A stretch of DNA of 64,000 nt from [Clostridium] leptum DSM 753 (GTDB lineage: Bacteria > Bacillota > Clostridia > Oscillospirales > Acutalibacteraceae), in NCBI GenBank assembly GCA_000154345.1, contig DS480350.1, forward strand, positions 186,001 through 250,000, read 5' to 3'. This document shows, one piece after another, positions 15,434-23,890 of this stretch. The stretch's first letter is position 1. Each line of letters opens with the position of its first letter. The notes beneath the pieces were generated by a model. It was not told the DNA's origin, made no database searches, and was given only the letters and a program-made list of their open reading frames with translations. The translations under genes and the position numbers were made by a program.

Positions 15434-15760
15434 TTAAACAGCCTTTCCCAATGAGCGAACCTCATGCTTTGGATACGCTGCCGCTTTTTTTATTTTAGCA
15501 GGGGAAAAAGCAAGGCTGCGCTTTTTCCTCTTTTGAGCGCTTCGCCTACATTGAAAATAACAACACCCGGCACCCAGCAAGGCTAGTACAATCATGACGG
15601 CGCCCATAAAAAAGTTAACCGGAGCGGCGGTAAGGAAAGAGAATATCCCCATCAGCGCGCAAAGAATTTGAATCCAAAGGCTTTCCTGATCCTTTCCGTG
15701 AAATTTTTTCCAGCAATAAGCTGATGTGCCTAGTAAAAAAGCTCCCAATATATAGTTCAT
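15434..15760 (-). CDS. Small two-helix membrane protein
   Basis: 108 residues starting MNYILGAFLLGTSAYCWKKF behind CAAGGAG. The first helix is residues 1-18. A second hydrophobic stretch covers about 30-68 (ILCALMGIFSFLTAAP and FFMGAVMIVLALLGAGCCY). The tail is strongly basic (RRSAQKRKKRS) and should be cytoplasmic. No family is recognised. It stands alone next to the tRNA genes. Confidence 0.6.
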   Translation of the reverse strand: MNYILGAFLLGTSAYCWKKFHGKDQESLWIQILCALMGIFSFLTAAPVNFFMGAVMIVLALLGAGCCYFQCRRSAQKRKKRSLAFSPAKIKKAAAYPKHEVRSLGKAV

Positions 15761-16078
15761 AGCGTTTTCTCCTTGCAGAACATTTATTTGTGGATCGTTT
15801 GTTCTGGAAATATTATAGCATATATGTTCGGTAAATTGCAAGAGGTAAATGAAAAAATCGTACATTTGTTTTGCTTTTGAGAATAAGAGGTTTGGGGAAG
15901 GAATTACAAGGAAACATAAATATTGATTATAAAAATTATTTTTTGGGGTTTTTCTTGCCAAAACCTAAAATTTGGGATAAAATATAGGAACAAAAGTTCT
16001 GCGTCTGCGGCCGGAGGCACAGATCAAAGTTATTATGGAACCTATCCTGCAAAAAGAATGAAAAGGAGCGCAAGACAA

Positions 16079-16213
16079 ATGAAAGACCGGGATTTAATGG
16101 TTTATTTAATGAAAGAGAACATCAAGCTGCGGGAAAAGCTTCGGGAGACGGAAGAAACCTCAGATTACTGGTTCCAGGAATATCGGGAACTGAAAAAACG
16201 GAATGAGAAATAG
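16079..16213 (+). CDS. Small coiled-coil protein (44 aa)
   Basis: MKDRDLMVYLMKENIKLREK continues into a charged helix ending LKKRNEK. Leu/Met spacing suggests a short coiled coil. GAAAAGGAG precedes the ATG by 10-11 bases, and an earlier in-frame ATG at 16058 is possible. Its last bases overlap the start of the next small frame, so the two are probably coupled. The function is unknown. The stretch 15,761-16,078 before it holds only AT-rich promoter-like sequence. Confidence 0.5.
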   Translation: MKDRDLMVYLMKENIKLREKLRETEETSDYWFQEYRELKKRNEK

Positions 16214-16367
16214 CGGGAACCAAAGGGAAGAGCTTGCCAGAGCAGAGGCACAGTGGCTGACAGTGCCTGATTGGGAGATACCGAAGCAAAAAATTTCCTG
16301 GGAAAAGAATTTGTACAGTTTTATGGCTAAACCAAAATCAGGCCCGCCGTCAAAGCCGGAGGAATAA
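16203..16367 (+). CDS. Small Trp-rich protein (54 aa)
   Basis: The ATG at 16203 lies inside the end of the previous frame and overlaps its TAG by 11 bases. The product reads MRNSGNQREELARAEAQWLT and ends PKSGPPSKPEE, with three Trp. The overlap and sensible composition favour a real coupled pair, but no family is recognised and the frame is short. Confidence 0.4.
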   Translation: MRNSGNQREELARAEAQWLTVPDWEIPKQKISWEKNLYSFMAKPKSGPPSKPEE

Positions 16368-16582
16368 GCAGGCCCGGGGGACTTGCTGACGGCAGGCTTT
16401 TCCAAAAAAATGAGACCTTTCTCATTTTTACCGCTCGTCCTGCGGCCTATCGGCGTCCGATTTTCTGTATTGCTTGAGTTTTTGCTGCAGGAAGCGTACT
16501 CTTTATTCCCCGCTTCGCCCGATATCTGCGCCAAAACCTTTCACTGGCGAAACCGGGAGGCCATGTCGCCTGAGCACAAAAA

Positions 16583-16617
16583 GAAAGCCGCCGGAATAAC
16601 TGATTCCGGCGGCTTTC
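16583..16617. terminator. Hairpin between small ORFs and feo operon
   Basis: GAAAGCCGCCGGAAT and ATTCCGGCGGCTTTC are exact complements around a 5-base loop. It lies past the end of the minus-strand feo operon (stop 16680) and the plus-strand small ORFs, so it may serve both. Confidence 0.75.
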
Positions 16618-16679
16618 CCTGTGAATAAGATTTGGAAGGAGAATGCATCTAAAATAGACACATTTTGTCGTAAGCAAAT

Positions 16680-17057
16680 TTAAGAAACTCCCCGAGAATC
16701 TAGAATCACGGAAGCAATTTTCTTCCGGCTGGGCTCGGAAAGATCGCACAGGCACAAAATAGCGTCCTTTCGGGCGTGAAACTCCGGAATCTCCAGAGCT
16801 TGATGAAAAAAGGCAAACAGTGTCAAATAATCCATATAAAGCTGATTTGCCATGGCTGCACCGGATTGGGTGAACGTGACCGTTCCGTAAAACTCCTTTT
16901 CGATCAAATCGTCCTCCGACAAAGCGTTCAGCATTTTGGAAACACTGGGCGGCTTTAGCTTCAAGGAAGAAGCGATGTCCTTAGAGCGGATCGGCTTTCC
17001 GGTTTGCCCTAATTCATAAATTGCGAACAGATACCGTTTTTTTGCCGCGGAAAGCAT
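16680..17057 (-). CDS. DtxR/MntR-family metal-dependent repressor
   Basis: 125 residues from MLSAAKKRYLFAIYELG, with GAGGAGG before the ATG. The N-terminal winged helix (RSKDIASSLKLKPPSVSKMLNALSEDDLIEK) matches the iron-dependent repressor family. The dimerisation and metal-binding part is present (LFAFFHQALEIPEFHARKDA), and no SH3 domain follows, as in MntR-type proteins. It is the last gene of the feo operon, so the operon probably carries its own iron sensor. The operators are likely the three GTTAG-N6-CTAAC sites upstream. Confidence 0.85.
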   Translation of the reverse strand: MLSAAKKRYLFAIYELGQTGKPIRSKDIASSLKLKPPSVSKMLNALSEDDLIEKEFYGTVTFTQSGAAMANQLYMDYLTLFAFFHQALEIPEFHARKDAILCLCDLSEPSRKKIASVILDSRGVS

Positions 17058-17088
17058 GATAGACTCCTCCTCAAAGGAATACGAAGGA

Positions 17089-17334
17089 TTAACTGCGGTG
17101 GGGCTCTTCGATTGGCGGCCCGTCCTGCGGAGAAGAGCCGCAGCGGGTACAATGAGTACAATGGGCGCAGCAGCCACCGCAGCCTTCGGATACGGTAAAA
17201 CAGGAGGAGACCTCCCCATGGGATTTGCAGCTGCTGCAGCCTGCGCAGGTACCTTTCCGGAAAAGATACCGGATCGCGAAAAAATACAGCGTACCTAACA
17301 ACAGGATCAGCAGACCGTTAACAATATATTCCAT
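17089..17334 (-). CDS. FeoB-associated Cys-rich membrane protein
   Basis: 81 residues. One N-terminal membrane helix (YIVNGLLILLLGTLYFFAI) is followed by a cytoplasmic tail with many cysteines (GTCAGCSSCK, CGGCCAHCTHCTRCG). This is the standard layout of the small protein found after feoB in Firmicutes, believed to help ferrous iron uptake or act in place of FeoC. It lies 63 bases downstream of feoB. GGGGAGGGC precedes the ATG. Confidence 0.9.
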   Translation of the reverse strand: MEYIVNGLLILLLGTLYFFAIRYLFRKGTCAGCSSCKSHGEVSSCFTVSEGCGGCCAHCTHCTRCGSSPQDGPPIEEPHRS

Positions 17335-17397
17335 AAAAAGCCCTCCCCTTCTGGAATTTAACTAATCGATACGGATAACAGAGCTCATACGAATTTC

Positions 17398-19578
17398 TTA
17401 AGCGGCGGCACGGGCGGCCTTCAAGGCGTTTTTCCGATCGGGATTGGGACGAAACAGCAGGAACAGCATCACAATTAGAACCAGAAATGCGAAGGCAGTG
17501 CCAACCGTAAAGCCGGCTCCGGTAAACAGCAGGCCGAACTGATTGATCATCAGCGCCACGCAATAGGCCAGAACACATTGATAACCAATGGCGAACGCGG
17601 TCCATTTCGCACTGGCCATTTCACGCTTGATAGCGCCGATGGCCGCAAAGCAAGGGGCGCACAGCAGGTTAAAGGCGAGAAAAGCTGCTCTGGCTCCGGC
17701 GAAGGGCAGCATATTGCCGACAGCGGTCCACATGCCGGGATCCGCTTCGCCGGCGTCACCCAGGCCGAACAGCACACCGAAGGTACCCACTACGTTTTCC
17801 TTGGCGACCAGGCCGGAAATGGAAGCCACAGTGGACTGCCAGTTGCCGAAGCCCAGAGGCGCGAAAATAGGAGCGATAAAATTGCCGATGTAAGCGAGAA
17901 TACTATAATCCATCTGGTTGACGTTGGGATCCTCCATATCCAGCAGGCCGAATACGGCGCCGCCGTCAGCCCAGCCGAAGTTGGAAAGGAACCAGATCAG
18001 GCCGCAGGCCACAAAGATCACGGTACCGGCCTTGATGATGAACGCCTTGCAGCGCTCCCACATATGGATCAGCACGCCCTTGGGGGCCGGAAGATGATAC
18101 TGGGGCAGCTCCATGACAAAGGGAGCGGGGTCTCCGGCGAACATCTTAGTTTTCTTCAGGATAATACCGGAAATAATGACCGCTGCAATGCCCAGGAAGT
18201 AGAACAGGGGGGAGATCCACCAGAATTCACCGCCCATTAAGGAGCCGACCATCAAAGCGATGATGGGGAGCTTGGCGCTGCAAGGGATAAAGGTAGTAGT
18301 CATAATAGTCATGCGGCGGTCATTTTCGTTTTCGATGGTTTTGGTAGCCATTACGCCGGGAACACCGCAGCCGGAGGAAATCAGCATTGGGATAAAGCTT
18401 TTGCCGGAAAGGCCGAATTTACGGAAGATACGGTCCATAATGAAGGCGACGCGGGCCATATAGCCGCAGTCCTCCAAAATGGAGAGGAAGAAGAATAGAA
18501 TAAACATTTGGGGCACAAAGCCGAGTACAGCTCCTACGCCGCCGATAATACCGTCGACAATCAGGCCGTTGAGCCAGTCCGCCGCACCGATGCTGGAAAG
18601 CCATTCTCCTACCGGCGGCTGGATCCATTCCGCGAACAGGGTATCATTGGTAAAATCGGTGACGATGGTGCCCAGACTGCTGACAGAGACATAGTAAACC
18701 ACAAACATGACCGCCACGAAGATCGGCAGGGCCAGCCACCGGTTGGTGACAATCCGGTCGATTTTATCGGAGGTGGTCAGGGCCTTTTTCTTTTTGCGGA
18801 CACAGGCTTTCATAACCTTCGCTATGTATTCATACCGCTCGTTGGTAATGATGCTTTCGCTGTCGTCGTCCAGTTCCTTTTCCACAGCGGCTACAATGGC
18901 CTCGATGGACTGCTTGGAGCCTTCGGGCAGCTTGACGGCTTCCAGCACCTTTTCATCCCGCTCGAACAGCTTGACAGCATACCAGCGGGCGTGGGAATCG
19001 TCTATCACGCCGTCAAGATGGGCGCCGATAGCGGCCAGGGCCTCCTCCACGGTTTTGCTGAATTCGTGCTGGGGAACAGCGGCTTTTCGGGAGCTTGCCA
19101 GGGAAATAGCCTCGGCTGCCGCCTCCCTGGAGCCTGTGCCCTTCAAGGCGCTGGTTTCTACAACCTTGCAGCCCAGGGTTTCGCCAAGCCTTTTAATATC
19201 GATTTGGTCGCCGTTTTTTTTGACCAGGTCGATCATATTCAGCGCCAGCACTACAGGGATTCCCAGTTCCAAAATTTGTGTGGTCAGGTAAAGGTTCCGC
19301 TCCAGGTTGGTGCCGTCTACCAGGTTGATGATAGCGTCAGGATGCTCGTTCATCAGGTAGTTCCGGCTGACCACCTCCTCCAGCGTGTAGGGGGATAAGG
19401 AATAAATACCGGGAAGATCCGTAATGACGACGTCTTTTTTGCCCTTTAAACGGCCCTCCTTTTTTTCTACGGTAACGCCGGGCCAGTTGCCAACGTATTG
19501 GCTGCTGCCAGTCAGGTCGTTAAACATGGTAGTCTTGCCGCAGTTGGGATTCCCGGCAAGAGCGATTCTTATGCTCAT
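17398..19578 (-). CDS. feoB: Ferrous iron transporter FeoB
   Basis: 726 residues. The cytosolic GTPase domain has G1 GNPNCGKT, G2/G3 VTVEKKEG and DLPG, G4 NMID and G5 SALKG. A helical GDI-like region follows, then a membrane domain with two Gate motifs (SSGCGVPGVMATKTIEN and a second near GLVAKENVVGTFGVLFG). It imports Fe2+ across the cytoplasmic membrane. AAAGGAGGAAG precedes the ATG. A GTTAG-N6-CTAAC site lies only 25 bases upstream, between feoA and feoB. The gene order is feoA, feoA, feoB, Cys-rich protein, DtxR regulator. Confidence 0.98.
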   Translation of the reverse strand: MSIRIALAGNPNCGKTTMFNDLTGSSQYVGNWPGVTVEKKEGRLKGKKDVVITDLPGIYSLSPYTLEEVVSRNYLMNEHPDAIINLVDGTNLERNLYLTTQILELGIPVVLALNMIDLVKKNGDQIDIKRLGETLGCKVVETSALKGTGSREAAAEAISLASSRKAAVPQHEFSKTVEEALAAIGAHLDGVIDDSHARWYAVKLFERDEKVLEAVKLPEGSKQSIEAIVAAVEKELDDDSESIITNERYEYIAKVMKACVRKKKKALTTSDKIDRIVTNRWLALPIFVAVMFVVYYVSVSSLGTIVTDFTNDTLFAEWIQPPVGEWLSSIGAADWLNGLIVDGIIGGVGAVLGFVPQMFILFFFLSILEDCGYMARVAFIMDRIFRKFGLSGKSFIPMLISSGCGVPGVMATKTIENENDRRMTIMTTTFIPCSAKLPIIALMVGSLMGGEFWWISPLFYFLGIAAVIISGIILKKTKMFAGDPAPFVMELPQYHLPAPKGVLIHMWERCKAFIIKAGTVIFVACGLIWFLSNFGWADGGAVFGLLDMEDPNVNQMDYSILAYIGNFIAPIFAPLGFGNWQSTVASISGLVAKENVVGTFGVLFGLGDAGEADPGMWTAVGNMLPFAGARAAFLAFNLLCAPCFAAIGAIKREMASAKWTAFAIGYQCVLAYCVALMINQFGLLFTGAGFTVGTAFAFLVLIVMLFLLFRPNPDRKNALKAARAAA

Positions 19579-19602
19579 GGCTTTGCTTCCTCCTTTAAAA
19601 AT

Positions 19603-19618
19603 GTTAGCTCAAACTAAC
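19603..19618. promoter_or_regulatory. DtxR-type operator upstream of feoB
   Basis: GTTAGCTCAAACTAAC matches the same 5-6-5 palindrome found twice before the operon. It sits between feoA and feoB and may control an internal promoter. Confidence 0.65.
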
Positions 19619-19667
19619 TAACGGGGCTTTTCCCGCATCCTTTCCATACCGGGGACAGACCGAAAAA

Positions 19668-19892
19668 TCAGCCCGCCACCTGAATGTTTTCCGCTTCGCT
19701 TTTCCGGATGGAAAGCTCGTAGCCCCGGACGTTTACCTCAACCGGATCTCCTAACGGCGCCACCTTGCGCACGTAGATCTCTGTTCCCTTGGTAATGCCC
19801 ATATCCATGATCCGGCGCTTGAGGGCGCCTTCTCCGGTGAGCTTTACCACAGATACCGTTTCTCCGCATTTTACCTGCTTCAACGTTCTCAT
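19668..19892 (-). CDS. feoA: FeoA-domain protein (second in operon)
   Basis: 74 residues forming one SH3-like FeoA domain (GETVSVVKLTGEGALKRRIMDMGITKGTEIYVRKVAPLGDPVEVNVRGYELSIRKSEAENI). FeoA is a small cytosolic partner of FeoB. The DPVEVNVRGYELSIR segment is the family hallmark. GGGAGG lies before the ATG. It follows another feoA by 41 bases. Two FeoA genes before feoB are common in Clostridia. Confidence 0.93.
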   Translation of the reverse strand: MRTLKQVKCGETVSVVKLTGEGALKRRIMDMGITKGTEIYVRKVAPLGDPVEVNVRGYELSIRKSEAENIQVAG

Positions 19893-19933
19893 GTGAATCC
19901 TCCCTTGATTACCTGCTCCGCAGAAAATTGAAT

Positions 19934-20215
19934 TTATCCTGTGACGACACGGGCTGCCATAGATTTGCTCACCGCGACCCGGGTGCCTTTCACACTGACG
20001 ATGACGTTTCCGCCCAGTTCAGAAATGACGGTGACCTCCGCGCCCTCGATAAAGCCAAGATTGCGCAAAAATCTCTGCACCTCGTCCTTTCCGCGGATGG
20101 ACAGGACTTTGACTGTTTCACCGCCGGAAACCATAGCTAAGGGAATTTGAGGCGCGGATACCATCGGATTCCTCTCCCGCTGAAATTTAGAAGAGACTGC
20201 TTGTTCACTGGTCAT
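19934..20215 (-). CDS. feoA: FeoA-domain protein (first in operon)
   Basis: 93 residues from MTSEQAVSSKF, with AAAGGGAG before the ATG. A 20-residue N-terminal extension precedes the FeoA domain (GETVKVLSIRGKDEVQRFLRNLGFIEGAEVTVI and VIVSVKGTRVAVSKSMAARV). It is the first gene of the feo operon. The frame continues 38 codons further upstream, but that stretch holds the operators and the promoter, so the shorter start is clear. It differs from the second copy in sequence, so the two may have separate roles. Confidence 0.9.
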   Translation of the reverse strand: MTSEQAVSSKFQRERNPMVSAPQIPLAMVSGGETVKVLSIRGKDEVQRFLRNLGFIEGAEVTVISELGGNVIVSVKGTRVAVSKSMAARVVTG

Positions 20216-20233
20216 AACAGATACTCCCTTTCT

Positions 20234-20329
20234 GTTAGCGGTCACTAACACTTGAGGCCTTCTAAAGGGGTTAGCAACTACTAACCCCTTTGCATTTCTA
20301 AGTTTACATCCACTAACTGAATTTGTCAA
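20234..20329 (-). promoter_or_regulatory. feo promoter with two DtxR-type operators
   Basis: On the minus strand: -35 TTGACA (20329-20324), 17-bp spacer, -10 TAAACT (20306-20301). Just after the expected start lies GTTAGCAACTACTAAC (20270-20285), inside a longer perfect palindrome with arms AAGGGGTTAG/CTAACCCCTT (20265-20290). A second site, GTTAGCGGTCACTAAC, is at 20234-20249, 36 bp away. A half site (CTAAC) lies within the promoter spacer. This arrangement fits repression by an iron-loaded DtxR-family protein. Confidence 0.75.
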
Positions 20330-20675
20330 GAACTGGGTAAGCTAAAATGGAAATTCATTTAAAAACTCAAAAATATAAGCCTGATTTAATGTAAATTGTT
20401 TATTTTGACGCCGGATCAGGAGAAATCCCATGGGAAACCTTGCTTTTCCGCAGGAAAGGCAGTAAACTGAAAATAATCCAAGCCTGCTTGACTGCTGGAG
20501 GCTCGGCGGCTTTGCCAAAGGAAAGTGTACAGGGGCGCAAGAATTTTTGGGCGCCTGAGGAACGAAAAAAGAAAAAGCTGCGGCGAACGCGGCCTGCGCA
20601 AAGGGAAAGCGCGCTGTGGCGCAGCAGGCGGAAGCCGGGAAAAGCCGTGTGAAAATGCTGAGGAGGAATACGCTT
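20330..20675. other. Intergenic stretch between feo promoter and ROK gene
   Basis: It is AT-rich at the left, then GC-rich. I see no supported gene. A tiny frame (MGNLAFPQERQ, near 20,430) has a fair AGGAG site but no other support. Confidence 0.4.
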
Positions 20676-21794
20676 TTGGGAAATAATGCCACGGGGGGAA
20701 AGCGAAAGAATAAAACGAGGGTTTTCCGGTTCATCAGCCAACAGGGGCGAACCTCCAAGCTGGAGATTGTGTCCCGGCTGGGAATCAGTCTGCCCACCGT
20801 GCTGCAAACCCTGAAGGAACTGACAGAGGACGGCCTGATCTGGGAAATGGGAGAGTTTGAGTCCACCGGGGGCCGAAAGGCCAAGGCGCTGGCGGCTGTG
20901 AGAGGGTCGCGGTTTGCCATGGGCCTGGACATTACCCGGAACCACATCAGCCTGGTGGCGGCAGATCTTTCCGGGCGGATTCAGAGGCATATCCGGATTC
21001 CTAAGACATTCGCCCGGAGCCCGGCCTACGGGGAGTTTTTAGCAGGACTGATAAGCCGATATCGGACAGAGTGGAGGATTCCCGTGGACCGGTTTCTCGG
21101 AGTAGGGATTTCCGTTCCCGGCATCATAGACGCCCAGGGACGGATGATCCAGGATTCCCACGCCTTAGGAGTGCGGAAGATGCCTTGCGACGAGCTTTCC
21201 AAAGGCATTGAGTATCCCTGCGTATTTATGAACGACGCCAACGCGGCTGGGTTCGCGGAGCTGCGGGAAAGCTCCGACATGGAAAACGCGGTATATCTGT
21301 CCTTAAGCAACAGCGTGGGAGGGGCGTTTTTGCAGGGAAGCCGCCTCTATTTGGGCGAACATCAAAGAAGCGGCGAATTTGGCCATATGACTCTGTATCC
21401 TGGCGGCCGGGAATGCTATTGCGGGAAAAGGGGCTGTTTAGACGCTTACTGCTCTGCCCAGAGGCTTTCTTCTCTGACCGAAGGAAAGCTGGACCGCTTT
21501 TTTGAGAAGCTGCGGCAAGGGGACAAGGAGTGCGCCCAGGCTTGGGCGGGATATCAGGCGGATCTGGTGACCGCGGCTAACAGCCTGCATATGGCTTTTG
21601 ACTGCGATGTGATTTTAGGCGGTTACGTGGGCGGATATCTGGAGGATTGGATTGGGGCGCTGCGAGAGTTGGCGGAGGAACGCAATCCCTTCGACGACGG
21701 CGGAACCTACCTGAAGGTGTGCCGCTACCGGGTTGAGGCTTCTGCTCTGGGGGCGGCTTTGCAGCATGTGGAGAGGTTTATCGAAGGGCTGTAG
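20676..21794 (+). CDS. ROK-family transcriptional regulator
   Basis: About 372 residues. An N-terminal winged HTH (RVFRFISQQGRTSKLEIVSR, then LGISLPTVLQTLKELTEDGLI) is joined to a ROK domain with GLDITRNHISLVAADLSG, the GHMTL segment and the zinc motif CYCGKRGCLDAYC. ROK regulators of the NagC/XylR type sense a sugar or sugar phosphate. The frame opens at GTG 20616 and has ATG 20655. AGGAGG at 20661-20666 is best placed for TTG 20676, the start used here. There is no adjacent sugar operon, so the target is unknown. Confidence 0.85.
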   Translation: MGNNATGGKRKNKTRVFRFISQQGRTSKLEIVSRLGISLPTVLQTLKELTEDGLIWEMGEFESTGGRKAKALAAVRGSRFAMGLDITRNHISLVAADLSGRIQRHIRIPKTFARSPAYGEFLAGLISRYRTEWRIPVDRFLGVGISVPGIIDAQGRMIQDSHALGVRKMPCDELSKGIEYPCVFMNDANAAGFAELRESSDMENAVYLSLSNSVGGAFLQGSRLYLGEHQRSGEFGHMTLYPGGRECYCGKRGCLDAYCSAQRLSSLTEGKLDRFFEKLRQGDKECAQAWAGYQADLVTAANSLHMAFDCDVILGGYVGGYLEDWIGALRELAEERNPFDDGGTYLKVCRYRVEASALGAALQHVERFIEGL

Positions 21795-22200
21795 TACCTC
21801 CGGCTGAGAGGCGGCGTGGGAAAGCGCGGCCTGATACAGCGTGGAAAAGGGGGTGGACGGGGCAGAGCCTTCTTTGCCGTCGGGTATGCGCTGCCGCACC
21901 GGTCCGCTTCTGCCCCTGGACAAGCTTTTGTCGCGGACTAATCTGCTTGCGGCTTCAGGGAACCAACCTTGCGCAAGGTGTTTTTATCGTTTACAAACCC
22001 CGGCGGAAAATGAAAGCTGAAAGCCGCTGAAGAAGTGAAGCGGGGAACCCTGATTACGCCTATGTGTTATAGGCCCATCGTCCGCGGCGCTTCCCGGCAA
22101 TATGGTGTGAAGGACGTTTTAGGCTCCATTCATTCCAGGCCTGTGAATTCAATGATAAAAAACTGAAATGATCAAAATAATATCGTAAGGAGAGATTGTA
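21795..22200. other. Intergenic stretch without a supported gene
   Basis: About 400 bases after the ROK gene. No frame has both coding-like composition and a ribosome site. The last 40 bases are AT-rich and hold the ribosome site (AAGGAGAG) of the next gene. Confidence 0.5.
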
Positions 22201-22494
22201 ATGAAAAACAGCCGAAAGATAAAAAAGAGATTTTTGGCCCTGCTAGGCTGCGCTGCCCTGGGAGCGGTCCTCGCTCCGGCGGCCCTAGCCGCGGAAGACC
22301 TGGCGGCGCCGGCTGCCGGCGACCCTTTCCGCCAGTATTTGCCTCTAATCATCGGCGTGGCGGCGGCCTGTCTGGTCATCGCCGCCGCTCTGTTGGTTTC
22401 CATTACCGCGAAAAAACGGAAGCAATCCGGTGGAAAGAGTCCTGCCCCTGATGAGGACGACTCTAAGAATGACGGCAATCAGAAAGGGCTGTAA
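22201..22494 (+). CDS. Small secreted or membrane-anchored protein
   Basis: 97 residues. Residues 1-30 are a signal peptide (basic start, then FLALLGCAALGAVLAPAALA). A second hydrophobic helix (about 43-68, YLPLIIGVAAACLVIAAALLV) anchors it, followed by a basic then acidic tail (DEDDSKNDGN). The whole is like a sortase-less LPXTG-type stub without the LPXTG. The stop is directly followed by the ATG of the Cdd1-like gene. I do not recognise the family. Confidence 0.65.
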   Translation: MKNSRKIKKRFLALLGCAALGAVLAPAALAAEDLAAPAAGDPFRQYLPLIIGVAAACLVIAAALLVSITAKKRKQSGGKSPAPDEDDSKNDGNQKGL

Positions 22495-22758
22495 ATGAAA
22501 ACAGAGCTTCGAAAGATTCCAGGTGTGGGAAAAGCCACCGAGGAGGATCTGATTCGTTTAGGGTATCCAACCATTGAATCCTTGAAGAGCGCGGACCCGG
22601 AGGAGCTTTACCGCCGGGACTGTGAAATAACGGGAACGCTCATCGATCGCTGTCAGCTGTATGTTTACCGATGCGCCGTGTATTTCGCGAAAACAGAGCA
22701 TCCTGATCCGGAAAAGCTGAGATGGTGGTATTGGAAGGATCAGAAAAAGGGCGGATAA
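22495..22758 (+). CDS. Cdd1-like helix-hairpin-helix protein ('pathogenicity locus' family)
   Basis: 87 residues. An HhH motif (LRKIPGVGKATEEDLIRLGYPTIESLKSADPEELYRR) is followed by the family-typical segment CQLYVYRCAVYFA and a Trp-rich end (RWWYWKDQ). This matches the Cdd1 family, first seen near a clostridial toxin locus. The role is unknown, but HhH suggests nucleic-acid binding. It starts immediately after the upstream stop, so translation is coupled. Confidence 0.85.
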   Translation: MKTELRKIPGVGKATEEDLIRLGYPTIESLKSADPEELYRRDCEITGTLIDRCQLYVYRCAVYFAKTEHPDPEKLRWWYWKDQKKGG

Positions 22759-22918
22759 GCTTCCTGAAACAGACTTAGAGGGACCTCTTTGAGAAAACAA
22801 AGGCGGCCGATGTCTCAGCGGCGGCTTAAGCAGGCTGGGCGGCCTGCCGGTGAGAGGCTTTTTCGTTCTGTTATGAGTGTTTTGTGAGATTATTCCGCTT
22901 ATATTCCTGCGGCTTTGG

Positions 22919-22999
22919 CACTCTGCCGGCGCCGGGGAGATCTCGCCGTGCCGCCGGCAGAGTGTGCGCGGCATAAGGCGGCTGGCAAGCAGCCTTATG
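22919..22999. repeat. Two hairpins upstream of yaaA
   Basis: CACTCTGCCGGCG (22919-22931) and its exact complement CGCCGGCAGAGTG (22952-22964) form a 13-bp stem with a 20-base loop and no T tract. A second imperfect hairpin (TAAGGC...GCCTTA, about 22,975-22,999) lies next to it. They may stabilise or regulate the yaaA leader RNA. Confidence 0.45.
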
Positions 23000-23034
23000 G
23001 TTTATGAAAATAACGGGCAATAAGGAGAAATACT

Positions 23035-23778
23035 GTGATCGCGATAGTATCCCCAGCGAAAAATATGCGGACGGCCGGCCTCAAGGGCCTGGAGCTGACC
23101 CGTCCGGCTCTTTTGGAGAAAACACGCCGGCTCTTGCCGATGCTCCGGGCTTTGGAGCCCTGGGAGCTGGAAAGCCGGCTGAAAATCAACCCCCAGCTGG
23201 CGATGAAAGCCTTTTCGGACTTCCAGGAGTTTGAATCTCCCGGCGGGGAAAGCCCGGCGCTGCTGTCTTACCACGGCCTCGCGTATCAAAATTTAGAAGC
23301 GGAAAGCCTTGGCCTGGAGGATTTCGCCTTTGCGGGCGGCAGCCTTAGAATCTTAAGCGCTTTTTACGGCGTGCTGCGGCCTGGCGACGCGATCAAGCCC
23401 TATCGCCTGGAATTTCAATGCGGATTCCAGCCTGGCGGAAAAAGCCTTTACCATTTTTGGGGCGATTCTATTTACCGGGAGCTGTTCCGAAATGGGGATA
23501 CGGTGATCAATTTGGCGTCCAGGGAGTATTCCAAAACCGTTTCTCCCTTTTTAAAGACAGGGGATCGGATGATTACCTGTGATTTTTTGACCTTCCGCAG
23601 GGGAAAGCTAATCACGCTGGCGGCCTTGGCAAAAATGGCCCGGGGCCGGATGGCCAGATTTTTGATCGACAACCGCATCCGAGAGCCGGAGGGCTTGCGG
23701 GAGTTTTCCTGGGAGGGCTACGAGTTTTCTCCGGAGCACAGCGACGGCGAAAATTTCCGGTTTGTTCAGCGTTTTTAA
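23035..23778 (+). CDS. yaaA: YaaA-family peroxide stress protein (UPF0246)
   Basis: 247 residues. The family N-terminus MIAIVSPAKNM, the central SYHGLAYQNLEAESL and ILSAFYGVLRPGDAIKPYRLEF, and the C-terminal FSPEHSDGENFRFVQR are all present. YaaA lowers free iron and protects DNA and proteins from peroxide damage, and it binds DNA. The start is GTG behind AAGGAG. The peroxiredoxin Bcp follows about 110 bases later, so oxidative stress genes are grouped. Length is normal. Confidence 0.92.
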   Translation: MIAIVSPAKNMRTAGLKGLELTRPALLEKTRRLLPMLRALEPWELESRLKINPQLAMKAFSDFQEFESPGGESPALLSYHGLAYQNLEAESLGLEDFAFAGGSLRILSAFYGVLRPGDAIKPYRLEFQCGFQPGGKSLYHFWGDSIYRELFRNGDTVINLASREYSKTVSPFLKTGDRMITCDFLTFRRGKLITLAALAKMARGRMARFLIDNRIREPEGLREFSWEGYEFSPEHSDGENFRFVQRF

Positions 23779-23890
23779 GTCGGAAGCCGCCATGCCAATT
23801 CCAGAAAATTCCGGAATTGGCTCCCGGCGCCTCATATTCCAGGCCGCTGTGCATCTCGATGACCCGCCATTATATTTTAGGAGGTATTTT

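Noticed and set aside
17578..18240. Plus-strand open frames inside feoB (17,578-18,240, 18,508-19,398, 18,707-19,291)
   Set aside because: feoB on the minus strand is unambiguous over its full length, and the opposite frames have no motif or ribosome site.
20342..20990. Minus-strand frames over the start of the ROK gene
   Set aside because: They contain no recognisable domain and overlap the HTH coding region of the ROK regulator.
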